Positions 29,770 through 41,163 of a stretch of DNA of 64,000 nucleotides are shown here, in pieces. Under the pieces are notes generated by a model that made no database searches, had not been told where the DNA came from, and saw only the letters and a list, made by a program, of their open reading frames with translations. The DNA comes from Halichondria panicea (lineage: Eukaryota; Porifera; Demospongiae; Suberitida; Halichondriidae). Location: NCBI RefSeq assembly GCF_963675165.1, contig NC_087387.1:5358990-5422989 (forward strand), in the 5' to 3' direction. The translations under genes and the position numbers were made by a program. Positions within the stretch are counted from its first letter, which is position 1, and the number at the start of each line of letters is the position of its first letter.

Positions 29770-30298
29770 TTGTGTTACAGCTGAAAGTAGACACCGTACG
29801 CGATTGCAATCGTCGGATAAAATAAACGTATAAGTTCAAACATTCTCACCAGTATAGACTCATACAAAAATGTAAGAACAGATAACTAGAATTATAGTGG
29901 GACTCTTTAATACAGAGATCTATAATTTCAACTCACTTGCTGAATGAACGTTGCACTTCTTTTCACTAACTTTTTTATATAGCAAAGCACCAGTTTAATA
30001 AATATACTGCCAAGTTTGCATTGTATTGTGTATAATAATTGTGGCCCATGTGAGCTGGATGCTGCATTAGGTGGTAGCATTGTGTGTTGTGTGACATGTG
30101 AGAGGACTGTTTTAGTAGTGTCATATTGTGTTAGCTATCACCTGGCACACCAAACACAACAAACTACTTTATAGTATTGTTTCTGTGTCACCCCAGACAG
30201 TGCATGTGCCATGTTACACTACATAATAATTTTAAGGTAGTTGCATTGTGTGTGCTGTGTTCCAGGTGTATAATAGTTGAGGTCATGTGTCCCCCATC
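29770..30298. repeat. Duplicated array flank (partners at 36,358-36,841 and, inverted, about 39,556-40,100)
   Basis: Shared strings include TCATACAAAAATGTAAGAAC, TCAACTCACTTGCTGAATGA, GGCCCATGTGAGCTG, GACATGTGAGAGGACTG and CCCCAGACAGTGCATGTGCC. The match with 36,358-36,841 ends at TTGAGGTCATGTGTCCCCCA. These are the far upstream flanks of copies 6, 7 and 8, which shows they derive from one duplicated unit larger than the gene. Confidence 0.85.
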
Positions 30299-31145
30299 AA
30301 AAAGATTTTTTTATTGCAAATAAAAGTGGTTTAGTTTAGGCTTATGTCCATCTCGGCTGTGAGACCAGGTCAATAGAGGGCGGAGCTTTGGAAGTGTGAG
30401 CACCATGAATGCATTGAATGGCTGATCGGAGAAGAGAGAAGGTAAGGCAGCAGCGGAGCCAGGCCAGGGTGGTTGAGTATGATTGCTCCCATTTGTCAGC
30501 AAGACATACAGAATGAGATAACCTTTTGTAAAAAATAGTGGTTTCCGTGGCCGTAATTTTTTTAGCGTGTACTTAATTTCGCGTTAATTACAAATTCGCT
30601 AAAATTAGTATTCTTATCATATATAGTAACAGTAAGGTATTAGAAATCTGGAATTCATGTATAGACGCCCTCGACCGTTGTACGGAAGGAGGCAAGCTTT
30701 AAGGGTAGCTGTCAGAATACTATAAGATGGGCTACAGAAACCTTCAATCAAACCATCTATCTACTTCCTTCAATCCACTTCCGTTCGTTGTGACGTCATT
30801 GTTTTACTGACCATAAATGTTGTTATCTGGATCCGCCAGATACCGGCGGATGGTTAGCCTATGCGCAAGCAGTTGATACCAGTACGGCCTGGGATCGAGG
30901 CTATACAGCATGCATATCTACTTCATTTTTTTTACAATGTACACATGTCCCTATTCTCCACTACCAGGTGTTGTCTGAGATAAAAAAGAAAACCTCGCGC
31001 CCAAAATTCGCCCTGAAATTTAACTTACATATGAATGACGTTGTAACGGATTGGAGTTATGCATGTGCAAGCGAGGTATACGGTAGTGTGTTGCATAGAT
31101 AGAAGAGGAGACTGGCATGGATGTTACTTCTATCTATGGTTTATG

Positions 31146-31147
<2 letters not shown>
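30299..31147. other. Spacer between copies 6 and 7, proximal part
   Basis: No gene is recognised. A fragment GGCCTGGGATCGAGGCTATA at about 30,886 belongs to the foldback repeat family of 35,638. The remainder is unique-looking AT-rich sequence. Confidence 0.5.

Positions 31148-31235
<88 letters not shown>
31148..31235. repeat. (GT)n microsatellite
   Basis: About 88 bp of uninterrupted GT dinucleotides. Confidence 0.98.
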
Positions 31236-31236
<1 letters not shown>

Positions 31237-31299
31237 CTGTGTAGACTGCTACAGCTCAAGGATCAATGAAGTACATGCAAAGTAAGAGTTTCTATACAA

Positions 31300-31405
31300 G
31301 TAAAATGAAGTGTGCTGACACACTAAAATGGTCGCATAGTTATAGAACACTATTTTGAATAATTATGCGACAATAATTATTATGCATTTTAGTGTGCTCA
31401 CTGCA
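31300..31405. repeat. Imperfect inverted repeat (MITE-like)
   Basis: The left arm, with GTGCTGACACACTAAAATGGTC and GCATA, is mirrored by the right arm, with TATGCGAC and CATTTTAGTGTGCTCAC. The centre is AT-rich. A separate 14-bp perfect hairpin (ATAAATCAAGAGTT and its complement) lies at 31,461-31,499. Confidence 0.6.
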
Positions 31406-31858
31406 ATTCATTTTTGACAGAGTAGGATAAGACGAGCCTTCATGAGCTTTTATCATGTATATAAATCAAGAGTTCATTAATTTTAAACTCTTGATTTATG
31501 TTGCCCATGTGAGTTGCACGGATCAAAGCAATCCAGTGCTCTGTTTATGGCATGTTGCATCACTATATGCCATAGCAACCATAAAGCAACAATAAGACTG
31601 ATTTGCTTTTAGGTTCCCACCAAATAACTCAAACTGTCCCTTTTAAGGGTTCTTTTAGCAGTAGAATTAATCAGCAGTAGAATGAGCATAGACTGCATGG
31701 TACTCCTACTGAAAATTTGCAGATTTCCCTATTCCAAATTACAATAAAACAAAACGCATGTCACGGCATTACCCAAATGCATAGATCTACTAATATGCTA
31801 ATTTAAACTAAAGCAATAAATAAGCATGCAGCGTATATAATAGTTATAGGGATGAGTC

Positions 31859-34800
31859 TCAATGTATTTGGCTTTCTAGCAATGGCTCCCTCAGATCAAC
31901 TTGATATGTAGTGGTCATCTCAGCCACACTATGAGTAACGTTGTTAGCTTCCAATTCAGCCGGCTCATTTATAATTAGTTTTTGTTTCTTAATTCCGCCA
32001 ATTTTATTGGTTAAAGCTTCCATGCTGTCCTTCAACACTGGCAGCTTCTTGAGTCGCCAGTAAACATGCACAACTATATATAATCCCAATGAAAGTTAGT
32101 AGTGCTATTGAGATCGATATATATGTGGCAATTGCTCTATGATCGTTGATTGAAAAATTCAGAGAATATGAGGTAGCTGCTGCAAGCACACCTAGGTTCA
32201 CCAAGAAGGACATCTCCAGTGTGTCAATCCAACTCTTGTCATATATTCCTCCAGTCACCTTGAACATAGTTATAGCAACAATACAGGTGGTAATGATAGC
32301 AAGAAAATTTATATGCTGGTTTTCTCCAAATGCAAATATGGTTAGTAGCATGACTCTCATTAGGAGACTAAGTCCTGTCCAGTAGCGATGGTTGGGTTTG
32401 AAAGAGATCAAGTATGCGTGTATGAAAGGCTGAAGTCTCAATCGTTGAAGAATTGTCGAGATGAATTCGCTTTTTTGTAAAACTTGTGCAGAGAACAGTA
32501 CAAGTGTGTATGCCAGTAGCAATAGGAGACTAATGCAACTATGATAAGAACCGAATGATCCCCTGAGGCATAATCAACACTTCCGTCATATCTCCAAACT
32601 TTTATTCTATTGTTCCCTGGGTTATTGATAGTCGAATAGTAGAAAATACTGATGATATTTTGGGCTAGCGAGTTGAAAGACAACAAGATTATGGTAGCAA
32701 GAACAGCTACAGGGTCACTGGTACTGAAAAACTTCGATACCCGTACAGAGTATCGGCATAGAACAACAATCAGGCCTGCTAGTATCCAGATGTAAACTGG
32801 GAATACGAACTGTAGTCCACTGTATGCAATGTGATTCATGTCGTCGTAGAAGCATGTTTCGATTCCGAAATCGAGGTTCAGCCATGATATGAAGATGATA
32901 TAGCCACGGAAGAATCCCACTGGGAAGAACACGGTCTGATTGCTGTTTAAAATGTTGACGTAGAAGATGAGTCCATTTATAGTTCCTGAAGATACTGTGA
33001 TTTGCGATAGGAAGATTAGAGCAACCACTAGTATTCCAGCCACTGTACAAACTACTAATAGCGCCAAGTGTCCATTATCCGAACAGTCCCCACACATTTC
33101 TCCACCGAGCAATAAACTAGTGTTCCCTTTGCAGCTTCCACACAGTACACCAGACCTATTGTTGTCACAAATATCATCATTTGAAAAAGTGAAGTTTTCC
33201 TCTGTAATACAGTATCTATAAGGACAGCTTTCATACCAACTCATTGCTCCTTGATGTTTAGGTTGATTTGCTGGTGCCATCCAATAGATTTGAAATTCAC
33301 TTTTCTTCTGAAAGTTGTCATCCGTTATCTCACAGCTTTGCAGATAATTACTGATTTGCCTGTCACAGACGCAGCTGGCATTATCTTTGTCTAGTGGAAA
33401 ACCATCCGGGCATGACTCAAAGAGTACATTTAGTTCAAGTGCTTTCTCGCCATCCAGAAATGACTCGCCCACATTCAATATCAGAACTTCCATGTCCGCC
33501 TTGGATTTCACAGTGAAGCTTACTTCATTACACTCTTGAACGCTAACTCTTTGAAGCTTCCTGTCTGTAGTTAGAGAAGACGTTGTATTATCATCACTGT
33601 CTATCGATAATAATGCAGACCACAAATTTCTTCGAATAGGTTCTGACATGTTAATATTCCCATAAAATTTGAGTGCTCTTACCATTACAGAAAATAGTTT
33701 TCCCTTGATTGCTAATATGTCTAATGGAGGATCGTTTCTTGCACAACCTTTCCGTGAATCGTTTTCACAGAAACAAAACCAATAGCTATCAGACGCAAGA
33801 GTAGGTACTGATTTTCCTGAAGCTATTTTGAGTGTTTCTTCCAAGTCCTTCAAAGCTTGATACGTGATCTCTGAATCATTGATGATATCAAAGTTGACAT
33901 GCATGACACTTCCCCCAGGGTATGCTGTGTTTTGTTGAAATATGAGAGAAGCATTAAGATTTCCAGTGTTGATAGGACCAAACAAACACGTGTTCAGATC
34001 ATTAACACACTGAACGTGTTCGACAGATGTCCCAATAAAAATGGCACCTCCTTTTATTGCGGAGTTGTTCACAAAACGGAGTTCAGTTTCATTGTAGAGT
34101 TCAAGCCGAGACATTTGATCAAGGAAAATTGCACCTCCACTCTTTGCTGAGTTGTTTTCAAACTTTCCGATTCCACTAAACCTAACAACAGACGTGAGTA
34201 TTGCATATATTGCACCACCACCGTCCGCATTTTCATATCTATTTTCAAGAAACATGTAATAGCCACTCAAATTGAGGGTACTTTGTTGAATAGCAACAGC
34301 ACCCTCTTTGTAGCCATCAGCAACATTGTTACGATAAAAAGTTGAGTTACCGTTTATATCCAGATCAGACCTTAGAGCATACAAAACTCCTGCATTCATG
34401 GAAAACTCGACTTGACCATCCAAGTGAATTTTAGCAATGTAACCAATAAGAGGAGATTTTGAATTGTTGATAAACATGATATTACCATTGACCATCATTT
34501 CAGATGTATCTACTTTAATGACACGTTTACGAAGTGTATTATTACAAGCCATTAGGGTTCCGTTGAGGATGATCAGTTTTGATCCTTCTGCTAGTGACAT
34601 CACTCCAGCTCCGTGATTACCATTCAGAAGTAGAGATGCTCCCTCCATTAAAAATATATTAGAGCTCACAGATTGAATTGATGTAATGTAACCTTCGTTT
34701 GCAATTGATTCAATTGTCCCATTTATATTTAGCTGACTGTTTTTGAAATATAGTCCAGCAGTGGATTTTTCTTTTTCACTGATACCCTTATTTTCACTGG

Positions 34801-35583
34801 AGGATAGAGTCCCCTGAAATTCAATGTTCACCTCACTCAAGAATAATGAACCACCTAGACAGACAAGGTTTCGTTCAAATAATCAGTCTCCATTCACAAC
34901 TGCCTCAACGTTACTCAAGGCCATTACACCAAACGGTCCAACATTATCAGTCACATAAATACTTTCAGCTGTAAGGATACAACCATCGATTCGAAACACC
35001 ACCTCTTCTGCATTAGGAAAGCTGCTGTAGATATACTCAGAATCATATTCTCCAATACTGTTGTTAAAGATGTTGAGGTTATTTAATGAGGTATTTCCTG
35101 AGTTTTGTATGATGACGATCGTAGCAAGTGAGTTTTTGTTATTGATAATCACGAGGTTAGTGAGCTCAACATTTGAGCTGTCTTTAATGTAGAGAGCACC
35201 AGAGGTGGTGTTAGCTACACTGATGTCCATCATGAGAGTGTGCGTAACGTCACCACAGTCGGCAATAAAGAAACAATCTGCACTTTATTTAAGTTGGAAA
35301 ACTCTGACCAAACTGATATAGCAGATGGTGACGGGGTACCTCTTTGTACACACCACTATGGGATATCGTTGATGTTCGTCAAGCTTATACCAGGCAAATC
35401 ACCTTCACCACACGAAACAAAGGCCACATTCTGAATAGTTACGCTTGTAAAACCATTGAACAATAAAGTGGCATTTTGTCGACAGTAGATGGTGGTATTT
35501 TCAGTTCCGTTTAGAGAGAAGCTCTCAGTGATGGTACCGTTTAGTGAAAAGTCTGAATCGAGAAAATATTGACCAGGAGCCAT
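31859..35583 (-). pseudogene. Copy 7: decayed beta-helix/multi-TM receptor
   Basis: The family sequence can be followed along the whole interval but with at least five lesions. An ATG fused directly to PGQYFLD has lost about 70 codons, including the signal peptide (35,583). About 135 bp of foreign sequence replaces 10 bp at 35,234-35,368. A Trp codon has become TGA at 34,883-34,885. A short deletion near 32,529 and a TA-rich insertion near 32,078 shift the frame. The body resembles copy 9, while the last 60 codons resemble copies 1 and 5 (ending EPLLESQIH), so it is also mosaic. Expression as a receptor is not expected. Confidence 0.92.
35234..35368. other. Foreign insert inside copy 7
   Basis: Between CACTGATGTCCATCAT and TTGATGTTCGTCAAGC, about 135 bp replace the CTTCACTGTG seen in all other copies. 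The plus strand of the insert is open (VRNVTTVGNKET ... GVPLCTHHYG), but no homology was recognised. No target duplication or terminal repeat is evident, so its origin is unknown. Confidence 0.8.
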
Positions 35584-35628
35584 GTTCTAAGAGAATGGTA
35601 TATAATATTAACTTGGTACTACATGTAT

Positions 35629-35740
35629 ATCACAGTCTAGCCTCGATCCCAGGCCGAGTTTTCGCTTTTATAACGGTTAGGCGTTCGCCTAACCGTTATA
35701 AAAGCGAAAACTCGGCCTGGGATCGAGGCTAATCACAGTC
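35629..35740. mobile_element. 94-bp foldback element with 9-bp target duplication
   Basis: Two perfect 46-bp inverted arms (35,638-35,683 and 35,686-35,731, starting TAGCCTCGATCCCAGG) are separated by TT. The exact direct repeat ATCACAGTC flanks them (35,629-35,637 and 35,732-35,740). The homologous flank of copy 9 near 49,432-49,440 has a single ATCACAGTC and no insert, so the insertion and its empty site are both visible. Confidence 0.95.
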
Positions 35741-36149
35741 ATGCAATTGCACAATGCCACACACGCATGCAGTATAGGTGTTATTAATTTAGCTAGAGTT
35801 AATTAAAGTGAAGTAAAGTAAAGATTAAATACTCATGCACTGCATTAGGCTACACTGAATGCAAGTATAATATACACCTTATGCACACTGTCATGCACAC
35901 ACGTAGATCTACTGCTAGCTTGTCTAGTCTGAAGTAATAGCTCACATATTTAACTATTTAGATCTATATAGTAAGTCTAGCTATTGTAACTGCATGTATG
36001 TGTAACTTGTATGTTATTTCTATAATATTTATGCATTCAATGGTTATGTGGGAAATGGGAGGCTTCCTTCATAGTTGAACAATGACTACCATATTAGCCC
36101 TCTCTCACATACATCATGCAATATGAATGGAAGCTGCATCAACATGCAT

Positions 36150-36357
36150 CAATCATCACTAGATCACAAGAATTAATATTGCCGTGTTTTAGTGATGTAA
36201 TCAATTACAACAAACTCAGTGAGAGCGAGAATTTGCTAGCCTAATAATTATATAAGTTGACCCCAAAAGAAAAAAATAGCTATATTTTCGTCTATTATAA
36301 CATAGTCCCGAGCTCCTACAATCCCAACAGCAATGACACAGCTATTATGGGAGCGTA
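36150..36357 (-). pseudogene. Captured 3' end of the Bcl-2-like gene
   Basis: This stretch matches 49,854-50,043. It includes AATATTGCCGTGTTTTAGTG and the antisense of the last exon of the Bcl-2-like gene (GCTCCTACAATCCCAACAGC). It carries a decayed copy of the codons for the C-terminal membrane anchor and stops abruptly at 36,357, where sequence related to the copy 6 flank begins. It is a passenger fragment of the duplication that produced copy 7. Confidence 0.85.
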
Positions 36358-36841
36358 TAATTGCAATCGTTGGCCCGATAAAATAGACGTAAGTTCGAAC
36401 AGTTGCTGATATTCTCACCAGTAAGAACTCATACAAAAATGTAAGAACAGATAACTATAATTATATAGTGGGACTCTTTAAGTGTTAATAGATCTAATCT
36501 TCAACTCACTTGCTGAATGAATGAATGAATGTTGCACTCTTTTCTTTTTTTTCCTTAACCTTTTTGAAACATTGCCACATCATACTGCCATGCAGGTTTG
36601 CATTATAATAATTGCATGTGGCCCATGTGAGCTGAATGCTGCATTAGGTAGTAGCATTGTGTGTTGTGTGACATGTGAGAGGACTGTGTTAGGTAGTGGC
36701 ATTGTGTTAGCTATCACTTGGCACACCAAACACAACAAACTACTTTATAGTATTGTTTCTGTGTCACCCCAGACAGTGCATGTGCCATACTAGGTATGTG
36801 TGTTGCATGTGCCATGCAGGTGTTGAGGTCATGTGTCCCCC
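36358..36841. repeat. Duplicated array flank (partner of 29,770-30,298)
   Basis: It is collinear with 29,770-30,298, with shared GATAAAATA-ACGT-AAGTTC, CCCATGTGAGCTGAATGCTG and CACCAAACACAACAAAC strings. Its junction with the captured Bcl-2 exon at 36,357/36,358 marks a recombination point. Confidence 0.85.
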
Positions 36842-37534
36842 ACCGATACATTTTATTATAGGCCAGGGTATACTACTATAGTAAAACTATACATACAGAT
36901 ATGCATGTATTTCCCACACCTTGTATCGCTGCCACTTATGTGACTAAACTCAATTGGCTTGCCTGCAAAAACTGCAGCTCTATGCATGCATACAGGTATA
37001 TATCATTAATTTTTCACGCATTCCCTCCTTTTTCAATAGTTTTGTATCCACATTAGTTCAGTGTGTTGTGACTCTGTTCTAGTGCTCAGAGCATTATTGT
37101 AATTAATGTTGTCTACCTCACTGCACTGGTTTTATGTAAAAATGTTGATAGCAATGTGTACGTTGTTAGTGCTTTTGTTGCTGAAATTAATTGACAATGT
37201 TGTATACAGTAATTATATACGACTATACATGTATAGGTGGTGCATGTATGCCTCATCCTATCAGTGGAGTAGGAACAGTTAAAAGGTTAGGGGGGCCACT
37301 TGGGTGGTGCAAAGTAATGGGATTGCCCCTGGCGCAGAGCACCGGAAAATTTGAAACAGGAAGCCACACCTTCTCATAATGACGTCATAATTAGATGCGG
37401 CCTACAAGCTTATTAGCTCTGAACAAGAACTAAAGTCTATATAATAACTCTCAAAGTCCACACACACACACACACTGAAGTATACATTCAAGTTGTACAA
37501 TAATGCCATATACTACAGAATTGCTTTCAAAATA
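36842..37534. other. Spacer, no gene recognised
   Basis: AT-rich sequence with no supported coding region. About 36,953-37,010 (GCTTGCCTGCAAAAACTGC and ATGCATGCATACAGGTATAT) resembles about 45,150-45,200, a small dispersed repeat. A short (CA)n run lies near 37,460. Confidence 0.5.
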
Positions 37535-37835
37535 AGGCCATGCAAAGTCAATTTGTAGTTTCTCAGGCCCTCGCGCTTGGAAATTGACTGCTTTCCAAAT
37601 CATGTGACCTCAAATTAGAGGCACTAAAAGACGATAAATTTGTATGGGTTTTTGGTCATGAATATAATTATGACTAAAATTAAATTATGCACTTCCGCTT
37701 ATTGAGGAAGTTAGGGGTGTGTTCAATTAAAATTCTATGAATATCATTAGTATAATTTAATATTCAAATGCCTCAATCCGCTTGCTATTTTAGGAATAAT
37801 CGCCTGCGAAACTACAAATTGACTTTGCATGGCCT
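37535..37835. mobile_element. 301-bp MITE-like element
   Basis: Terminal inverted repeats of about 30 bp begin AGGCCATGCAAAGTCAATTT. The element is flanked by AAATA on both sides, a possible 5-bp target duplication. The interior is AT-rich and noncoding. Confidence 0.85.
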
Positions 37836-38657
37836 AAATACCCGGTATGAGTATTATCATTCGGAAATGTCCAAAAAAGCCAATCCTTTTTTCATTCTGC
37901 TTACAAATTCATGCTTTCTCCTTTTCAACTAGTGTTCAAGCTGGCGCTGTGCTAATGCCTCTCGCCATGTTTTTGCTTTCGCTTAAAAGTATTAGAGTGT
38001 TATATTAGTATTAAAGTTAGCTTATCTATATAAAGTCACTGAGAAGAAAAGACTTATTTTCATGCATCTATTGTTGTATTATGTGGCTTACCAGGATCTC
38101 AAGAAAGAAGAAAATTGATTCTTCCAGGATCTGTAGTTCAGTGTATATAATATCTAAGAAGAAAAGACCTGTGTACATGCATATTGTTATCTATATTGTT
38201 ATATGGTAGTGTTTTGTGGCTTATATACCAGGCCCTCAAGACAAAGATGATTCTGCCAGGAGGATCTTGGGATATTATTTTTGGGGAATGAGCGCGCATG
38301 CGCATTACATCCACAGGAATAATTAAAGGGTGTGTCCAAAGAGATCAATTTCACAAATGGCTACTGCTAGCGAGCTGTTTTAAAAGATATTTTCTGAGTA
38401 TTGTAGCTAACAAAAAGCTAGCGCTTTAGTGCAAGGCTAACTCATATGTTGAATAGAAAGTTTGTGCGGACAGATGATGCTATGAAAGATTCTGAAGAGA
38501 CTGCAACAGCCTTCAATGTGAGTCAAACTAGCCATAACTCGAGAAAGAAGCTTTAGTTTGCTAATCCACGAATCAAAATCCAAGAGAACGTGGCTAGAAG
38601 CCTATAGAAGCTGTTAGTTTTCGTTACATTGCAACCGTTGAGCAGTTATAGCTGGAA
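37836..38657. other. Spacer, no gene recognised
   Basis: No coding region is supported. Two loosely similar stretches, at about 38,035-38,150 and 38,155-38,275, share AAGAAAAGAC, TTGTGGCTTA and ACCAGG, suggesting a local tandem duplication. Confidence 0.4.
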
Positions 38658-38738
38658 TACACACACACACACACAGACAGACACACACACAGTCAGCTTT
38701 ACCGTATCCCTCGTGCGGCTACGCCTCGAGGCATAATT
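38658..38738 (+). repeat. Dispersed repeat with CA-rich lead (inverted partner at 56,633-56,700)
   Basis: CACACACAGACAGACACAC is followed by AGTCAGCTTTACCGTATCCC and CGTGCGGCTACGCCTCGAGG. The exact reverse complement of the core occurs at 56,633-56,700 in the intron of the TPX2-C-like gene. Confidence 0.9.
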
Positions 38739-38739
38739 A

Positions 38740-38988
38740 GTATGTGTCAGTTAGCTCTAGCTGTGTAGTTTTGTAAAAAACGGAGATAGGTTTCACTCTG
38801 GCGAAAATCGATATATTCGGCAGTTTTTTTCTAGTGATCACAGCTCCTACTGGAAGTAACTTGGCCCATCAAAATTTTCGCTGGTTAGTAGTCCCATAGC
38901 CATCTATTAGTGCATGTGTGCAGTTAGTTAGAATCAATCTCGTTTTTTACGTGCATTAGCTGACAAAATTTGGTCGTTTACTCTAGTA
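38740..38988 (+). repeat. Dispersed repeat (partner of 24,346-24,606)
   Basis: It aligns along its length, in opposite orientation, with 24,346-24,606. It directly abuts the repeat at 38,658-38,738, so the two may be parts of one larger element. Confidence 0.85.
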
Positions 38989-39557
38989 GAATTATTACCA
39001 AAAACTGGTCCTCAAGCTACCTAACTCTCTGTTCTACACTAAACCTCCTGACTACTATAGCTACCAGAAGAAGAATACAGAAATTATAGTAAACTCTGTT
39101 ACAAGATACTAAAGGGTAAATCCTGCGTTCCACACTGCACCACACCCATGCACTATATAGCCTCGATTCCAGGCCACAGCTACACACTCAGTCTCTCTTC
39201 ATGCTGAGGGTTGTATAGTACTGCATAGGGTATTAAGACAGAGACTCCAGAGGCCAGACAAGCTTCGGTAAAGTGACCAAACATTAATTAATTAATTCTT
39301 GCATTCATCAAGCTTAGTATGGAGTTGGATATCCTTTAAGGAGATGCCAGACAGTTTGGCGGCAGACTTTCAATCCACTGCTTTCAAGGTGTACCATGAG
39401 TGCATGTCACTGTGCATATAAGTGGCAGCGATAGAAGGGCATGGGAAATACATAACTGTGTGCATGTATAGTTTGACTTTACTAGTATATTCTGGCCCCA
39501 CCTATAATTATATCGATAGGGGACCGGACACGTACATCACCTCAACTATGCACATAT

Positions 39558-39750
39558 GCCATACACCTGGCACACAACACACACAATGCAATTACCTTAA
39601 CTGTGTTAGCTTTCACATGGCACACAAAACACATTGTTGCTGTGTGCCATGTTATACTACATATTTAAGGTAGTTGCATTGTGTGTGTTGTGTTCCAGGC
39701 GTATGGCACACAGCATAACAGTGTGTTTTGTGTGCCATGTGAAAGCCAAC
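39558..39750. repeat. Interleaved inverted duplication (A-B-A'-B')
   Basis: Segment A (39,558-39,600, GCCATACACCTGGCACACAA) recurs inverted at 39,665-39,706. Segment B (39,605-39,650, GCTTTCACATGGCACACAAA) recurs inverted at 39,703-39,750. A' resembles about 30,234-30,275 in the copy 6 flank. Confidence 0.8.
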
Positions 39751-40335
39751 GTGCACAATGTCACTACCTAAAGCAGTAGTCTCACAATGCTACCACATAG
39801 TGCAGCATACCGATTCAATTTCAGCTTACATGGGCCACAATTATTAGACACAATACGAATGCAAATTTGGCAGTATATTTATGGTTGAACTGGTGCCTTA
39901 CTAGAAGAACATTGACTAACAAAAGCTAGTGAAAAGAAGAAAAGAGTGCAACATTCATTCAGCCAAGTGAGTTGAAATTAGATCACTATAGATCTCTGTT
40001 CTTACAGTTTTGTATGAGTCCTTATGGCAAGAATATCAGCACTGCATGTCCGAACTTACGTTTATTTTGTCTGACGACGATTGAAACCACGTATGATGTC
40101 TTTCAGTTAATGTAAAGCTACAAAGATACGTTAAAAAATTAGCTTTAAAATTAAATCATGTCTGTATCTTTTATAGTTTGAAGATATCAGTGTCCGACAT
40201 AATTATGATAACGTCCGATGATTAATATACTTTAGTTTATTATCAACAATTTAGGTCTAAGTGACTCGTAGTAAAGAGAGATTCCATGCACTGAACTGAA
40301 CTTGGAAGCTACATTTCTCCCACTAATATCAATCA
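39751..40335 (+). repeat. Inverted copy of the array upstream flank (copy 8)
   Basis: The reverse complement matches the copy 6 flank (29.55-30.10 kb). Matching strings include CATTCAGCCAAGTGAGTTGA, TTTGTATGAGTC and CTACATTTCTCCCACT. This shows that copy 8 was inverted together with more than 1 kb of upstream sequence. Confidence 0.8.
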
Positions 40336-40809
40336 GTAACGTAACATGAAACTAGCGGTATATATTAGTAGCTATATAGCTAGTAGGTATATAGCTATTA
40401 AATCGGAGACCACTTTTGGAGAAGCCAAAACTACTAGATCTATAGCTTATAGATGAGCATACAGATGAGCTTATAGTGAGCTTCATTCAGTGCATTGATG
40501 TATATGTTAGAGGGTTGATGTTAGTTTCACTTTGCTGTGCAGTGTGACACAGTGTAATTATGTGTGGCTATTACCAGGAGCAGATGAGGGGATGGAGCGT
40601 CTTACTACGCGGTGGATTCCGTATAGTCTAACCTTGTACAAATTATGCATATATGTCAAACCATAGGCTAAGTGTTGCAAACATTATTCATTGTGATATT
40701 AGATCAAACGTGTTATAATTATCAGCCACAGATGTGCAGAGCATTACAAACAAGGAAATGTGGTTAAGACAATAGTGAATCCGCAATACTATGCATAGCT
40801 CCATCATTA

Positions 40810-41058
40810 TAGGCCCTAATAAATTATGCTCGGAATAATTTTAGGACATCAATGTCCATTTTTGGTAAAGATTTTTACATTAAGTTTTGCATAATGACCT
40901 TTTCGTGGCAAATTAATGCTGGATGTCTACGTCTTAATTTTGTCTACAGTCACATTCCTGATTTTTATGAGAAGAATCGTATTTTTTTATGAGAATAATA
41001 GGCAAATTTTTCAAGAATGAATAATGGGTGGAAAAAAAGCATAATTTATCAGGGCCTA
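40810..41058. mobile_element. 249-bp MITE-like element upstream of copy 8
   Basis: Inverted ends TAGGCCCTAATAAATTATGC (left) and the near-exact complement (GCATAATTTATCAGGGCCTA) bound a noncoding interior. It ends about 105 bp before the copy 8 ATG. No clear target duplication is seen. Confidence 0.8.
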
Positions 41059-41163
41059 ATATTTATCTGCTTCTGCTATTACTTTTAGCAATTAGCTAGA
41101 CATATAGCTAGGCTAGCTTGCCTGACTCTGGTATAGTAAAAGATACTCTTTTTTATCCAGATC

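Noticed and set aside
31059-31244. Open frame ending in a long Cys/Val run
   Set aside because: It is a (GT)n microsatellite read as codons.
36521-36793. Plus-strand 90-codon frame
   Set aside because: It lies in duplicated noncoding flank; the partner at 30.0 kb does not keep the frame.
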